Part shown: piece by piece, positions 1 through 7,453 of the stretch | Layout: every line of letters starts with the position of its first letter | How positions within the stretch are numbered: the first letter of the stretch is position 1 | Assembly (NCBI GenBank): GCA_012719745.1 | Contig: JAAXZS010000117.1 | Span: 1 to 43,268 of the forward strand | Length of the DNA stretch: 43,268 nt | From: Clostridiales bacterium | Lineage (GTDB): Bacteria > Bacillota > Clostridia > Oscillospirales > Oscillospiraceae | Reading direction: 5' to 3' | The notes under the pieces: model-generated | Database searches by the model: none | Told to the model about the DNA's origin: nothing | Seen by the model: the letters and a program-made list of their open reading frames with translations, nothing else | Made by a program: the position numbers and the translations under genes

Positions 1-1178
1 GTGTAATGGGCCCGATCCAGCGCCCGGTATACCTGATCCACATGGGCGCTGTCCCGTGTTTCCAGCACCATGGAGACCACGCAGGAGTTGATCTCGGTCT
101 TTTTGTCCTCCCGGCGGTGATCGATGCTGACGATATTGGCGCCCGTTTTGGCAATCAGCTGCAAAAGAGAGGCCAGTTGGCCGGGCTTGTCAGTGACCTT
201 GGTGGTCATCTTGGTAAGGCGTCCCGCCTTGGTAAGACCCTTTGTAATGACCCGGGAGAGAATGGTCACGTCGATATTGCCACCGGAAACAAGGCACACG
301 GTTTTCTGTTCCGACACGTCCACCAGACCGAACATGGCAGCCGCCACGCTGGTGGCGCCGGCTCCCTCGGCCACGGTTTTTTGTGTTTCCATCAGGGTGA
401 GGATGGCGGAGGAGATCTCGTCTTCCGTGACGGTAACGATTTCGTCCACATACTGGCGGCACAGTTCATAGGTCAGATCGCCAGGACGCTTGACGGCAAT
501 GCCGTCGGCAATGGTAGAGACGCCGGACAGCTCAATGAGATGACCCTGCCGGACGGATTCATACATGCTGGGCGCACCGGCGGCCTGCACACCGATGACA
601 CGGCAGGAAGGCTTGAGATGCTTCACGGCAAAGGCGATGCCGCTGATAAGGCCGCCGCCTCCGATAGGCACAATGATCTGTTCCACCTCCGGCAGCTGCT
701 CTAAAATCTCCAGGCCGATGGTGGCCTGCCCTGCAATGACCCGCTCGTCGTCAAAGGGGTGGGCAAAGGTGTAGCCGTGTTCTTCGCTGAGGGCAACCGC
801 TTTGTCGTGAGCGTCGTCGTAGCAGCCGTCCACCAGAACCACCTCGGCTCCATAGTTTTTGGTGGCCTCGATCTTGGAAAGGGGAGCGCTGGCAGGCATA
901 CAGATGATGGAGCGGACACCGTTTTTTGTGGCGGAATAGGCAATTCCCTGGGCGTGGTTGCCGGCGGAGCAGGCGATAACGCCCTTGGCCTTTTCCTCGT
1001 CCGAAAGGGTGCTGACCTTGTAATAGGCCCCCCGGAGCTTAAAGGCACCGGTCATTTGCAAATTTTCAGATTTGATAAAAATGTTTTTTCCAATGGCGGG
1101 AGCCGGGGAAAGAGGCGTCAGACGCGCGACGCCCTGAAGAGGCTTCTGGGCATCCTGAATCATTTCCATGGTAAGCAT
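1..1178 (-). CDS. ilvA: Threonine ammonia-lyase (threonine dehydratase), C-terminus off window
   Basis: PLP enzyme that deaminates threonine (and serine) to 2-oxobutyrate, the first step toward isoleucine or a catabolic route. 392 codons are visible; only the last few should be missing, since the family form with one ACT domain is about 400 residues. Visible motifs: PLP lysine K48 in TGAFKLRG, SAGNHAQG at 71-78 and the phosphate-binding GGGGLISG at 173-180. A C-terminal ACT-type regulatory domain starts near residue 325 (KMTTKVTDKPGQLASLLQ). Presence of the ACT domain argues against the short catabolic TdcB form. The start is the ATG at 1176-1178, preceded by GGGAG about 11 bases upstream; the ATGs at codons 4 and 6 are alternatives. 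The gene stands alone in view, with a palindrome about 90 bases upstream. Confidence 0.93.
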   Translation of the reverse strand, partial: MLTMEMIQDAQKPLQGVARLTPLSPAPAIGKNIFIKSENLQMTGAFKLRGAYYKVSTLSDEEKAKGVIACSAGNHAQGIAYSATKNGVRSIICMPASAPLSKIEATKNYGAEVVLVDGCYDDAHDKAVALSEEHGYTFAHPFDDERVIAGQATIGLEILEQLPEVEQIIVPIGGGGLISGIAFAVKHLKPSCRVIGVQAAGAPSMYESVRQGHLIELSGVSTIADGIAVKRPGDLTYELCRQYVDEIVTVTEDEISSAILTLMETQKTVAEGAGATSVAAAMFGLVDVSEQKTVCLVSGGNIDVTILSRVITKGLTKAGRLTKMTTKVTDKPGQLASLLQLIAKTGANIVSIDHRREDKKTEINSCVVSMVLETRDSAHVDQVYRALDRAHY

Positions 1179-1268
1179 AGAGCGTTCATCTCCCTGTATC
1201 AATTTCTGATGGGATAACCAGAGAATACCAGAAAATGGGTACCTCCACAAGAAGCAAAATTACCAAAA

Positions 1269-1289
1269 ATGTCCGTCTGTTACGGACAT
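1269..1289. promoter_or_regulatory. Palindrome upstream of ilvA, possible operator
   Basis: ATGTCCGT, five bases, ACGGACAT: a perfect 8-bp inverted repeat in the 197-base gap between ilvA (minus) and the small plus-strand gene at 1376. Its size suits a dimeric regulator. No matching regulator is identifiable, so the operator role is inferred from symmetry and position only. Confidence 0.45.
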
Positions 1290-1375
1290 ATTAGACAAAA
1301 GCGGTGAAAAATTTGTCGTAATTTTTCATGGTATTGCAATTAAATAAGGGCATACTGTCAGTGGAGGTGGCAAGA

Positions 1376-1597
1376 ATGAAGAAAAAACAGGAAAAATTCC
1401 CCATGGACGCCACGCCGGATGTCCACATGTTCCCCGGGGTGCCCCAAAGCTGTTTTGACATTGTGAATCAATACGGCACCTATAACATCCAGCCCACGGT
1501 AGATACGGAAAATACCTTCCCGCTGGTGGGGCAGGGGCTGCCTACCCAGTGGAAAAACATGGCTATGGGTAAAAAGGAATTGGAAAAGGAAGAATAA
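1376..1597 (+). CDS. Small conserved-looking protein of unknown function (73 aa)
   Basis: I do not recognise the family. The likely start is the ATG at 1376, with GGAGG at 1363-1367 eight bases upstream; the longer reading frame from 1328 lacks such a site. The product is soluble, has no signal peptide or membrane segment, and is rich in Pro, Asn and Gln in the middle (PGVPQSCFDIVNQYGTYNIQ), with Lys/Glu-rich ends. It has one cysteine. It is followed at once by a strong hairpin terminator, which supports its being a real single-gene transcript. It points away from ilvA, so the two may share the palindrome between them. Confidence 0.6.
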   Translation: MKKKQEKFPMDATPDVHMFPGVPQSCFDIVNQYGTYNIQPTVDTENTFPLVGQGLPTQWKNMAMGKKELEKEE

Positions 1598-1616
1598 ATG
1601 CCAGGGCAGCTTTGAC

Positions 1617-1665
1617 TCCAAAAAAAAGAAAGACAACACAAGTGTGTTGTCTTTCTTTTTTTGGA
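1617..1665. terminator. Two-way intrinsic terminator
   Basis: Long hairpin with arms near 1617-1639 and 1644-1665 and a four-base loop. An A-rich side and a T-rich side allow termination from both directions. It serves the plus-strand gene ending at 1597 and the minus-strand tRNA-Gly, whose encoded CCA lies within one arm. Confidence 0.85.
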
Positions 1666-1737
1666 GCGGGCGACGAGGCTCGAACTCGCTACCTCGACCT
1701 TGGCAAGGTCGCGCTCTACCAGATGAGCTACGCCCGC
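1662..1737 (-). tRNA. tRNA-Gly (GCC)
   Basis: 76-base cloverleaf on the minus strand. The acceptor stem pairs GCGGGCG with CGCCCGC, followed by discriminator U and an encoded CCA. The anticodon loop is TTGCCAA with GCC at positions 34-36. The T arm carries GTTCGAGCC. The CCA end overlaps the terminator hairpin arm. Confidence 0.97.
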
Positions 1738-1749
1738 GCAACGGAGTTT

Positions 1750-1778
1750 ATTATAAAGGCTTACGTCTTATTTGTCAA
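1750..1778 (-). promoter_or_regulatory. Consensus sigma-A promoter for tRNA-Gly
   Basis: TTGACA (1773-1778), 17-base spacer, TATAAT (1750-1755) on the minus strand, 13 bases before the tRNA. This is a perfect match to the consensus. The -35 box lies inside the last codons of the lipoprotein gene ending at 1768. Confidence 0.85.
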
Positions 1779-2433
1779 CCCCGTTTTGTGCATTTTTAAG
1801 GAGAATCTCAATAATGCCGGCGGCATCTGTGTCGGGATAGAAATGAACCGCCCAGGGTTCCTCCGTGCCGTGACCGGAGGCGCTCTGTACCTTGGCCACA
1901 GCGGTACGCACCGAGTCCTGCTCCCCGCTGAAATAGGCCACGCGCACCACCAGCTCCGACGCGCCGCTGCCAGCCGCGGCGGTGAGCAGGTCGGAAATGG
2001 CGCTGGCGGTAGTGGTATTGACAATGCCGCCCACCTGCGCCTTGGTGCGGCGGTAGCTGAGGGTCAGCTGAATCTCATAGTAGTTATGAGTGCCCTCTTT
2101 CACCGTATAGGTGATATAATCCACCGCATAGGCTCCCAGAGGTGTCTCCACCTGCACCTCCCTGCAGGCTCGCTGAGCCGCGTCAGCGGCGTCGGATTCC
2201 TGGGTGTAGTTATAGAGCCAGACCGTGCCCTTTACGGCGTGATTGCCCACCAGAATCAGCACATCATTGACCAGATCCTGGTAGGTTTCCGCCCGCAGGA
2301 CGGATTTATCCGCTTTTTCATAGTAGGCGGCGCTGTGGGGGGAGGTGTCGCTGTACTCCCGGTTCAAAAATGACCCGCAGCCGGTGAGACACAGGGCGCA
2401 GACCGCCAAAAGCGCCAGCAGCCGTTTTTTCAT
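1768..2433 (-). CDS. Predicted lipoprotein of unknown function (221 aa)
   Basis: Basic start, hydrophobic stretch and lipobox LTGC at residues 16-19 show a lipid-anchored exported protein (cleavage before Cys19). The mature part has no family I recognise. It contains strand-rich segments such as YYEIQLTLSYRR and ends with a segment that looks like a second alpha/beta unit. Three closely spaced Thr (NTTTAS) follow a Gly-Gly turn. The gene starts 17 bases after the parC stop and so is likely the last gene of the parE-parC operon. An AAAGG-type ribosome site precedes the ATG. A role in chromosome segregation is not implied; co-transcription may be incidental. Confidence 0.8.
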   Translation of the reverse strand: MKKRLLALLAVCALCLTGCGSFLNREYSDTSPHSAAYYEKADKSVLRAETYQDLVNDVLILVGNHAVKGTVWLYNYTQESDAADAAQRACREVQVETPLGAYAVDYITYTVKEGTHNYYEIQLTLSYRRTKAQVGGIVNTTTASAISDLLTAAAGSGASELVVRVAYFSGEQDSVRTAVAKVQSASGHGTEEPWAVHFYPDTDAAGIIEILLKNAQNGVDK

Positions 2434-2450
2434 AGGGCAGACCCCTTTCT

Positions 2451-4691
2451 TTACAGAAGCTCCAGTTGCTTGTCGTCGCTGTCCTCTTCCCGCAAAAGCG
2501 CACCGGCGGCCGGAACGCTCCGCACCCGGTAGCGGCTTTGATTGGTAATGCCGGTATCCTCTATATGAGCCACGCGCTCCAGATGATACTTGGGTTTGAG
2601 GGTCATGACGGCCACGCCCTGGGTGGAACGGGTGGCCTTGGGGGAAAGAAGAGAGGTGCTGAAGATCAGCGCCCGGGGCTCGCCGGAATAGACCGCCAGC
2701 TCCCGCTCCTCGGTGAGATATTCAATATGCACCACGGGGCTCTTGTCGGAGTAGGCGCCAGTGAGCTTGCGGCGGTTGGAAGCCGTGGCATAGGCCGAAA
2801 GCTCCACCCGGGCGGCCTTGCCGTTTTCAAAGAAGAACAGCAGAGCACCGCTGTAATCTCCCGGCAGGCACATCCAGATCACATTTTCGTCCTCGTCCAT
2901 GCCCAGCTTGGCCGGAAGATACTCACCCAGCACAGAGGCCTTGGTGTCGGCAAACTCCGAAAAGCGGGTCTTATAGACCTGACATTTGTCGGTAAAGAAC
3001 ATGACCTCGGCGGCATTGGTGGTTTCCGTGGTCTGGAAGAGGCTGTCCTCCTCCTTATATTTCTGATCACTGCTCATCCGCAGGGACTGAGGGGTAATCT
3101 TTTTGAAATAGCCGTGGCGGGAGAGAAACACCGTGACGGGATAGTCCTCCGTCTCGTCCTCCGGCACATATTCCTCCACCTCGTGCTCATAGAGAATCTC
3201 CGTGCGGCGGGAAACAGCGTACTTCTTCTTCACGTCGGTGAGCTCGTCAATGATAATCTTGCGGATGCGCTGGGGCTTTTCCAGTATGTCCGCCAGATCC
3301 TCAATCTCTCCTTGCAAAGCGTCGGTTTCCGCCACACGCTTGAGAATATATTCCTTATTGATGTTCCGCAGCTTGATCTCCGCCACATACTCCGCCTGAA
3401 GCTGATCGATACCGAAGCCGATCATCAGATTGGGAATGACCTCGGCTTCCTCCTCCGTCTCCCGGATGATGGCGATGGCCTTGTCAATGTCCAGCAGAAT
3501 CCGCTTGAGGCCCTTGAGCAGATGCAGCTTTTCCTGCTTTTTGTTCATGACAAAGTATACCCGGCGGCGGACGGATTCCTTGCGCCAGGAAATCCACTCG
3601 TCCAAGACCTCACTCACGCCCATAACCCGGGGGGTGCCGGCAATGAGAATGTTGAAGTTGCAGCTGACGGTGTCCTGAAGGGGCGTCATTTTGAAAAGCT
3701 TGATCATCAGCTTGTCCGGGTCCACGCCCCGCTTCAGATCAATGGCCAACTTCAGACCCGACAGGTCCGTCTCGTCCCGCATGTCGGAGATTTCCTTGAC
3801 CTTGCCTGCCTTCACCAGCTCCGCCACCTTATCAAGAATGACTTCAATGGAGGTGGAGTAGGGTATCTCATAGACCTCAATGAGGTTTTCCGACTTGACA
3901 TAGCGGTATTTGGCCCGGACACGGATGCCGCCACGACCGGTGCGATAAATCTCCCGCATGTCGTCCGGGTCGTAGATCAACTGACCGCCGGTGGTAAAAT
4001 CGGGAGCCAGAAGAGTAGAGGCAATGTCATGGTCGGGATTTTTCAGAAGGGCCACGGTGGTGTCGCACACCTCGCCCAGATTAAAACCGCAGATCTGGCT
4101 GGCCATACCCACGGCAATGCCCTGATTGGAGGACACCAGTACATTGGGGAAGGTGGTGGGCAGAAGAGCCGGCTCTTTCATGGTGTTGTCGTAGTTGTCC
4201 ACAAAGTCCACGGCATCCCAGTCCAGGTCACGGAAAATCTCCGCGCAGATGGGGGCGAGCTTTGCCTCGGTATACCGGGAGGCGGCATAGGCCATGTCCC
4301 GGGAATAGACCTTACCGAAGTTACCCTTGGAGTCCACAAAGGGGTGGAGCAGCGCATCATACCCCCTGGACAGACGCACCATGGTTTCATAAATAGCGGC
4401 GTCGCCGTGGGGATTCAATTTCATGGTCTGACCCACAATATTGGCCGACTTGGTGCGCCCGCCGGTGAGAAGACCCATCTTATACATGGTATAGAGGAGC
4501 TTGCGGTGGGAGGGCTTGAAGCCGTCAATCTCCGGAATGGCCCGGGAGACAATGACGCTCATGGCATAGGGCATGTAGTTTGTGTCCAGCGTCTCCGTGA
4601 TGGGCATTTCCACCACCGCACCGTGAAGACCCTTTACATGGGGGTCGGCAACATGCTTACCTGTTTCTTCCGTTTTATTTTTCTTTGGCAT
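2451..4691 (-). CDS. parC: DNA topoisomerase IV / gyrase-like subunit A
   Basis: Type IIA topoisomerase cleavage and rejoining subunit, acting with the ParE product encoded just upstream. The 746-residue length fits the family. The catalytic tyrosine is Y140 in RYTEAKLAP. The N-terminal winged-helix region carries the NPHGDAAIYETM signature at 94-105, followed by the tower and coiled-coil gate, and then a C-terminal region with weak beta-pinwheel blades from about residue 480. At the position matching E. coli GyrA Ser83 there is alanine (A98), and Glu102 matches Asp87. The pair belongs to the divergent clostridial paralogue group, so a gyrA-like label in databases would not be surprising. The start ATG lies 17 bases after the parE stop. 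Confidence 0.92.
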   Translation of the reverse strand: MPKKNKTEETGKHVADPHVKGLHGAVVEMPITETLDTNYMPYAMSVIVSRAIPEIDGFKPSHRKLLYTMYKMGLLTGGRTKSANIVGQTMKLNPHGDAAIYETMVRLSRGYDALLHPFVDSKGNFGKVYSRDMAYAASRYTEAKLAPICAEIFRDLDWDAVDFVDNYDNTMKEPALLPTTFPNVLVSSNQGIAVGMASQICGFNLGEVCDTTVALLKNPDHDIASTLLAPDFTTGGQLIYDPDDMREIYRTGRGGIRVRAKYRYVKSENLIEVYEIPYSTSIEVILDKVAELVKAGKVKEISDMRDETDLSGLKLAIDLKRGVDPDKLMIKLFKMTPLQDTVSCNFNILIAGTPRVMGVSEVLDEWISWRKESVRRRVYFVMNKKQEKLHLLKGLKRILLDIDKAIAIIRETEEEAEVIPNLMIGFGIDQLQAEYVAEIKLRNINKEYILKRVAETDALQGEIEDLADILEKPQRIRKIIIDELTDVKKKYAVSRRTEILYEHEVEEYVPEDETEDYPVTVFLSRHGYFKKITPQSLRMSSDQKYKEEDSLFQTTETTNAAEVMFFTDKCQVYKTRFSEFADTKASVLGEYLPAKLGMDEDENVIWMCLPGDYSGALLFFFENGKAARVELSAYATASNRRKLTGAYSDKSPVVHIEYLTEERELAVYSGEPRALIFSTSLLSPKATRSTQGVAVMTLKPKYHLERVAHIEDTGITNQSRYRVRSVPAAGALLREEDSDDKQLELL

Positions 4692-4708
4692 GGTTACTTT
4701 CCCTCATC

Positions 4709-6697
4709 TCAGGACACGTCGATCATGTCCATGTATTTAAAGCCGTTTTCACTGATATAGTCCTTACGACCGGAGAGGTTGTCCCCCAAAAGCAGATCGA
4801 AAACCTGGGAGGTGGCCTCGGCGTCCTCCGGCATCACCTTTACAAGGCGGCGGGTCTCCGGGTTCATGGTGGTCATCCACATCATCTCCGGGTCATTTTC
4901 GCCCAGTCCCTTGGAACGTTGGACGGAGGTTTTCTTCCCCTCCAGTTCCTTCAAAATGGCGGCCTTTTCCTTTTCGGAATAGGCGAACCAGGTGCTATCC
5001 TTGCAGGCAATTTCAAAAAGGGGCGTTTCCGCGATATAGACATACCCCTCCTGAATGAGGGTGGGGCAGAGACGATAGATCATGGTAAGGATCAGCGTGC
5101 GAATCTGGAAGCCGTCTACATCGCCATCGGTACAGATAATGACCTTGTTCCAGCGGAGATTATTCAGATCAAAGCGGTTGAGATCCTTGTTGGCCTTGGC
5201 CTGAACCTCCACGCCGCAGCCTAAGACCTTGATGAGATCGGTGATAATCTCGCTTTTAAAGATCCGGGGGAAATCCGCCTTCAGACAGTTGAGGATCTTG
5301 CCCCGGACGGGCATCAGACCCTGAAATTCCGCATCCCGGGACTGTTTGCAGGCGCCCAGAGCCGAATCACCCTCCACAATGTAGATCTCCCGGCGGCTGA
5401 CATCCTTGGTGCGGCAGTCCACAAACTTCTGTACCCGGTTGGCGATGTCGATCTTCTCTGTCAGCTTTTTCTTGATGTTCAGGCGCTGCTTTTCCGCCGT
5501 TTCCCGGCTGCGTTTGTTGATGAGCACCTGCTCGGCAATCTTCTCGGCGTCGGTGTGGTTTTCAATAAAATAGATCTCCAGCTTTTCCCGCAGAAAGTCC
5601 GTCATAGCCTCCTGCACGAACTTGTTGGTGATGGACTTTTTAGTCTGGTTTTCATAAGAGGTCTGGGTGGAGAAGTTGTTGCTTACCAGCACCAGACAGT
5701 CCTGAATATCGGGAAAGGTAATCTTGGACTCCTTGGCCTGATACTTGTTATTCTTTTTTAAATAGTCGTCAATGGCGGAAATAAAGGCGCTTTTGGTGGC
5801 TTTTTCCGGGCTGCCGCCGTGTTCCAGATAGCTGGAGTTGTGGTAGTGCTCGATCAGGCTGACCCGGTTGGAAAAGCAGAAGGCTACCGACAGCTTCACT
5901 TTGTATTCGGGCTTGTCCGCCCGGTCACGGCCCCGGCGCTCTGTGGAATAGCACACCGGCGGGGTAAGAGCGTCCTCCCCGGCCAATTCTGCGATATAGT
6001 CCTGAATGCCGTTGGGATAGACAAAGTCCTCACTGGGAAGGGCGGCGCCCGCCTGATCGCGGAAACGGAAGGTAATGCCCGCGTTGACCACGGCCTGCCG
6101 CTTGAGAATGTCCCGATAATAGTCGGCGGGAATGTCAATGTCTGTGAAAACATCCAGATCGGGCAGCCACCGGGTACGGGTGCCGGTGCGTTTTTTATTG
6201 CCGGACTGCTCCTTTTTTTGCAGCTCGCCCACGATCTCGCCCCGCTCAAAACGGAGGGTATATTCCATGCCGTCCCGCCAGACGGTGATGTCCATGTAGC
6301 GGGAGGCGTACTGGGTGGCGCAGGCACCTAAGCCGTTGAGACCCAGAGAATATTCGTAGTTGTCGCCCTCCGTGTTATTGTACTTACCGCCGGCATACAG
6401 CTCGCAGAATACCAGCTCCCAGTTGAAGCGGCCTTCCTTCTCATTCCAGTCCACGGGGCAGCCACGGCCCGCATCCTCCACCTCGATGGAGTGGTCGGCG
6501 TAGCGGGTGACGGTGATGACATTGCCGTGTCCCTCCCGTGCTTCGTCAATGGAGTTGGAGAGGATCTCAAACACCGCATGCTCGCAGCCGTCCAGACCGT
6601 CGGAGCCAAAAATAACGCCCGGCCGTTTGCGGACACGGTCCGCGCCCTTCAGAGCGGAAATGCTGTTGTTGCCATAGCTTTTTTTCGTTTTCGCCAT
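4709..6697 (-). CDS. parE: DNA topoisomerase IV / gyrase-like subunit B
   Basis: ATPase subunit of a type IIA topoisomerase. The start is the ATG at 6695-6697, preceded by GGAGG; the reading frame stays open 246 bases further up, but that stretch is a terminator, not protein. The resulting 662 residues fit the family. GHKL ATPase features: SNSIDEA at 47-53, EDAGRG at 74-79 and the lid GLNGLGA at 119-125. The TOPRIM domain shows EGDSALGAC and the metal-binding DGDVDG. The C-terminus ends MDMIDVS. It is first in the operon parE-parC-lipoprotein and has its own sigma-A promoter downstream of the glycine riboswitch terminator. Confidence 0.93.
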   Translation of the reverse strand: MAKTKKSYGNNSISALKGADRVRKRPGVIFGSDGLDGCEHAVFEILSNSIDEAREGHGNVITVTRYADHSIEVEDAGRGCPVDWNEKEGRFNWELVFCELYAGGKYNNTEGDNYEYSLGLNGLGACATQYASRYMDITVWRDGMEYTLRFERGEIVGELQKKEQSGNKKRTGTRTRWLPDLDVFTDIDIPADYYRDILKRQAVVNAGITFRFRDQAGAALPSEDFVYPNGIQDYIAELAGEDALTPPVCYSTERRGRDRADKPEYKVKLSVAFCFSNRVSLIEHYHNSSYLEHGGSPEKATKSAFISAIDDYLKKNNKYQAKESKITFPDIQDCLVLVSNNFSTQTSYENQTKKSITNKFVQEAMTDFLREKLEIYFIENHTDAEKIAEQVLINKRSRETAEKQRLNIKKKLTEKIDIANRVQKFVDCRTKDVSRREIYIVEGDSALGACKQSRDAEFQGLMPVRGKILNCLKADFPRIFKSEIITDLIKVLGCGVEVQAKANKDLNRFDLNNLRWNKVIICTDGDVDGFQIRTLILTMIYRLCPTLIQEGYVYIAETPLFEIACKDSTWFAYSEKEKAAILKELEGKKTSVQRSKGLGENDPEMMWMTTMNPETRRLVKVMPEDAEATSQVFDLLLGDNLSGRKDYISENGFKYMDMIDVS

Positions 6698-6738
6698 GTG
6701 CGCCTCCTGTGGATAATGATTTACGCATAAGTATTTAC

Positions 6739-6768
6739 ATTTTAGCGCATTTCTTGCCCCTTGGCAAG
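6739..6768 (-). promoter_or_regulatory. Sigma-A promoter of parE-parC, with overlapping inverted repeat
   Basis: TTGCCA (6762-6767), 17 bases, TAAAAT (6739-6744) on the minus strand, about 42 bases before the parE start. The -35 box lies in the palindrome CTTGCC-CCTT-GGCAAG (6753-6768). This promoter lies downstream of the riboswitch terminator, so topoisomerase expression need not depend on glycine. Confidence 0.7.
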
Positions 6769-6809
6769 TGCGCCCGGCGGGTATAAAGGAAAAATCACAG
6801 TAAGTGGGC

Positions 6810-6846
6810 AAAAAAACAAAGCCCTGCTTCTGCAAGCAAGGCTTTT
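6810..6846 (-). terminator. Intrinsic terminator after glycine riboswitch
   Basis: On the minus strand, arms AAAGCCTTGCTT and AAGCAGGGCTTT (6818-6845) with a GCAG loop and a following run of T. It sits about 27 bases after aptamer 2, the normal place for the riboswitch expression platform. Confidence 0.85.
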
Positions 6847-6872
6847 CCCTGATTCCTGTTAAAGTGCCGTAT

Positions 6873-7060
6873 CCTCTGTCCTTTTGCCTGAAAGTTTCCT
6901 CCCGAAAAAGGGAGTTGCTTCTTCGGCGGTGCGGCGGGCGCACTCTCTCCAGAGGGCTGTCCGCAGGCGGTCACGACCTGAAAGCTTCGGGGGCGTTTGG
7001 CGGGCGTCCCCTTTCTTCTTCGGCTTTCCCTGTTCAAAGGGAAATTCTCCCGTCTGCTTC
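6873..7060 (-). ncRNA. Tandem glycine riboswitch
   Basis: Two aptamers of the glycine riboswitch class (Rfam RF00504) can be read on the minus strand. Aptamer 1 (about 7060-6958) has GGGAGAA, GCCGAAGAAG, CTTTCAGGT and GCGGACAG. Aptamer 2 (about 6957-6873) has CTCTGGAGAGAG, GCCGAAGAAGCAACTCCC and TCAGGCAAAAGGACAGAGG. The short linker between them is typical of the cooperative tandem form. A terminator follows directly. Oddly, no glycine-cleavage or amino-acid transport gene follows: the next gene is parE, which has its own promoter, and the riboswitch starts about 18 bases after the stop of a small membrane protein gene. It may be an orphan or act on read-through. Confidence 0.92.
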
Positions 7061-7078
7061 AACCAGCGTGGATTTTTC

Positions 7079-7264
7079 TCAGGCGTTCTTGTTCATGAAA
7101 CCGATGCACACGGCATACACCACGATGCTGACCAGCACCACTACGCTCCATGTCATCTGCGCTTGTCCCCCGGAGGAGAGGCACATCAGCGCTGTGGCAA
7201 TACAGCCGAGTATCAGCATGGCTCCCACCAACAAAATGAGACCTGTTCTCTTGCTCGCTTTCAT
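7079..7264 (-). CDS. Small two-helix membrane protein (61 aa)
   Basis: Short gene preceded by GAAAGGGGA about 8 bases before the ATG. The product has a basic N-terminus (MKASKRTG), a first membrane helix at about 8-28, a Ser/Gly/Gln linker and a second helix at about 38-56, ending FMNKNA. I do not recognise the family. It lies directly upstream of the tandem glycine riboswitch on the same strand, so a transcript that reads through would carry the riboswitch as its 3' untranslated region. Membrane topology and a good ribosome site support it as a real gene; its size and lack of family keep confidence moderate. Confidence 0.6.
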   Translation of the reverse strand: MKASKRTGLILLVGAMLILGCIATALMCLSSGGQAQMTWSVVVLVSIVVYAVCIGFMNKNA

Positions 7265-7386
7265 AGAAAATTCCCCTTTCTTTTATTTGGTAAACACAGC
7301 GTAACATAAAAGAAATGCTTTGTAAAATTGATTATTACAGGGATAAATATAAGATATATCTATATTATAACCGCCAGAGGAAACAA

Positions 7387-7420
7387 AACGGAAGCGCCCG
7401 CGGCCGCAGGCACTTCCGTT
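7387..7420 (-). terminator. Terminator of the pyrophosphatase gene
   Basis: Hairpin AACGGAAG...CTTCCGTT with a GC-rich core (7387-7420), followed on the minus strand by TTGTTT. It lies 34 bases after the stop codon at 7454. Confidence 0.75.
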
Positions 7421-7453
7421 AAATATTTTGATGGTATAAAGAAAACCGGAGGA

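Noticed and set aside
6-704. Long plus-strand open frame across the ilvA gene
   Set aside because: It is the reverse-strand shadow of the clear ilvA reading frame with PLP and ACT motifs on the minus strand.
2466-4760. 764-codon plus-strand open frame over parC
   Set aside because: Shadow of parC. GC-rich codon bias keeps the opposite strand open; it has no ribosome site or family motif.
6698-6943. N-terminal extension of parE from 6943
   Set aside because: It would translate the riboswitch terminator and the parE promoter; homology begins at MAKTKKSYGN with GGAGG upstream.
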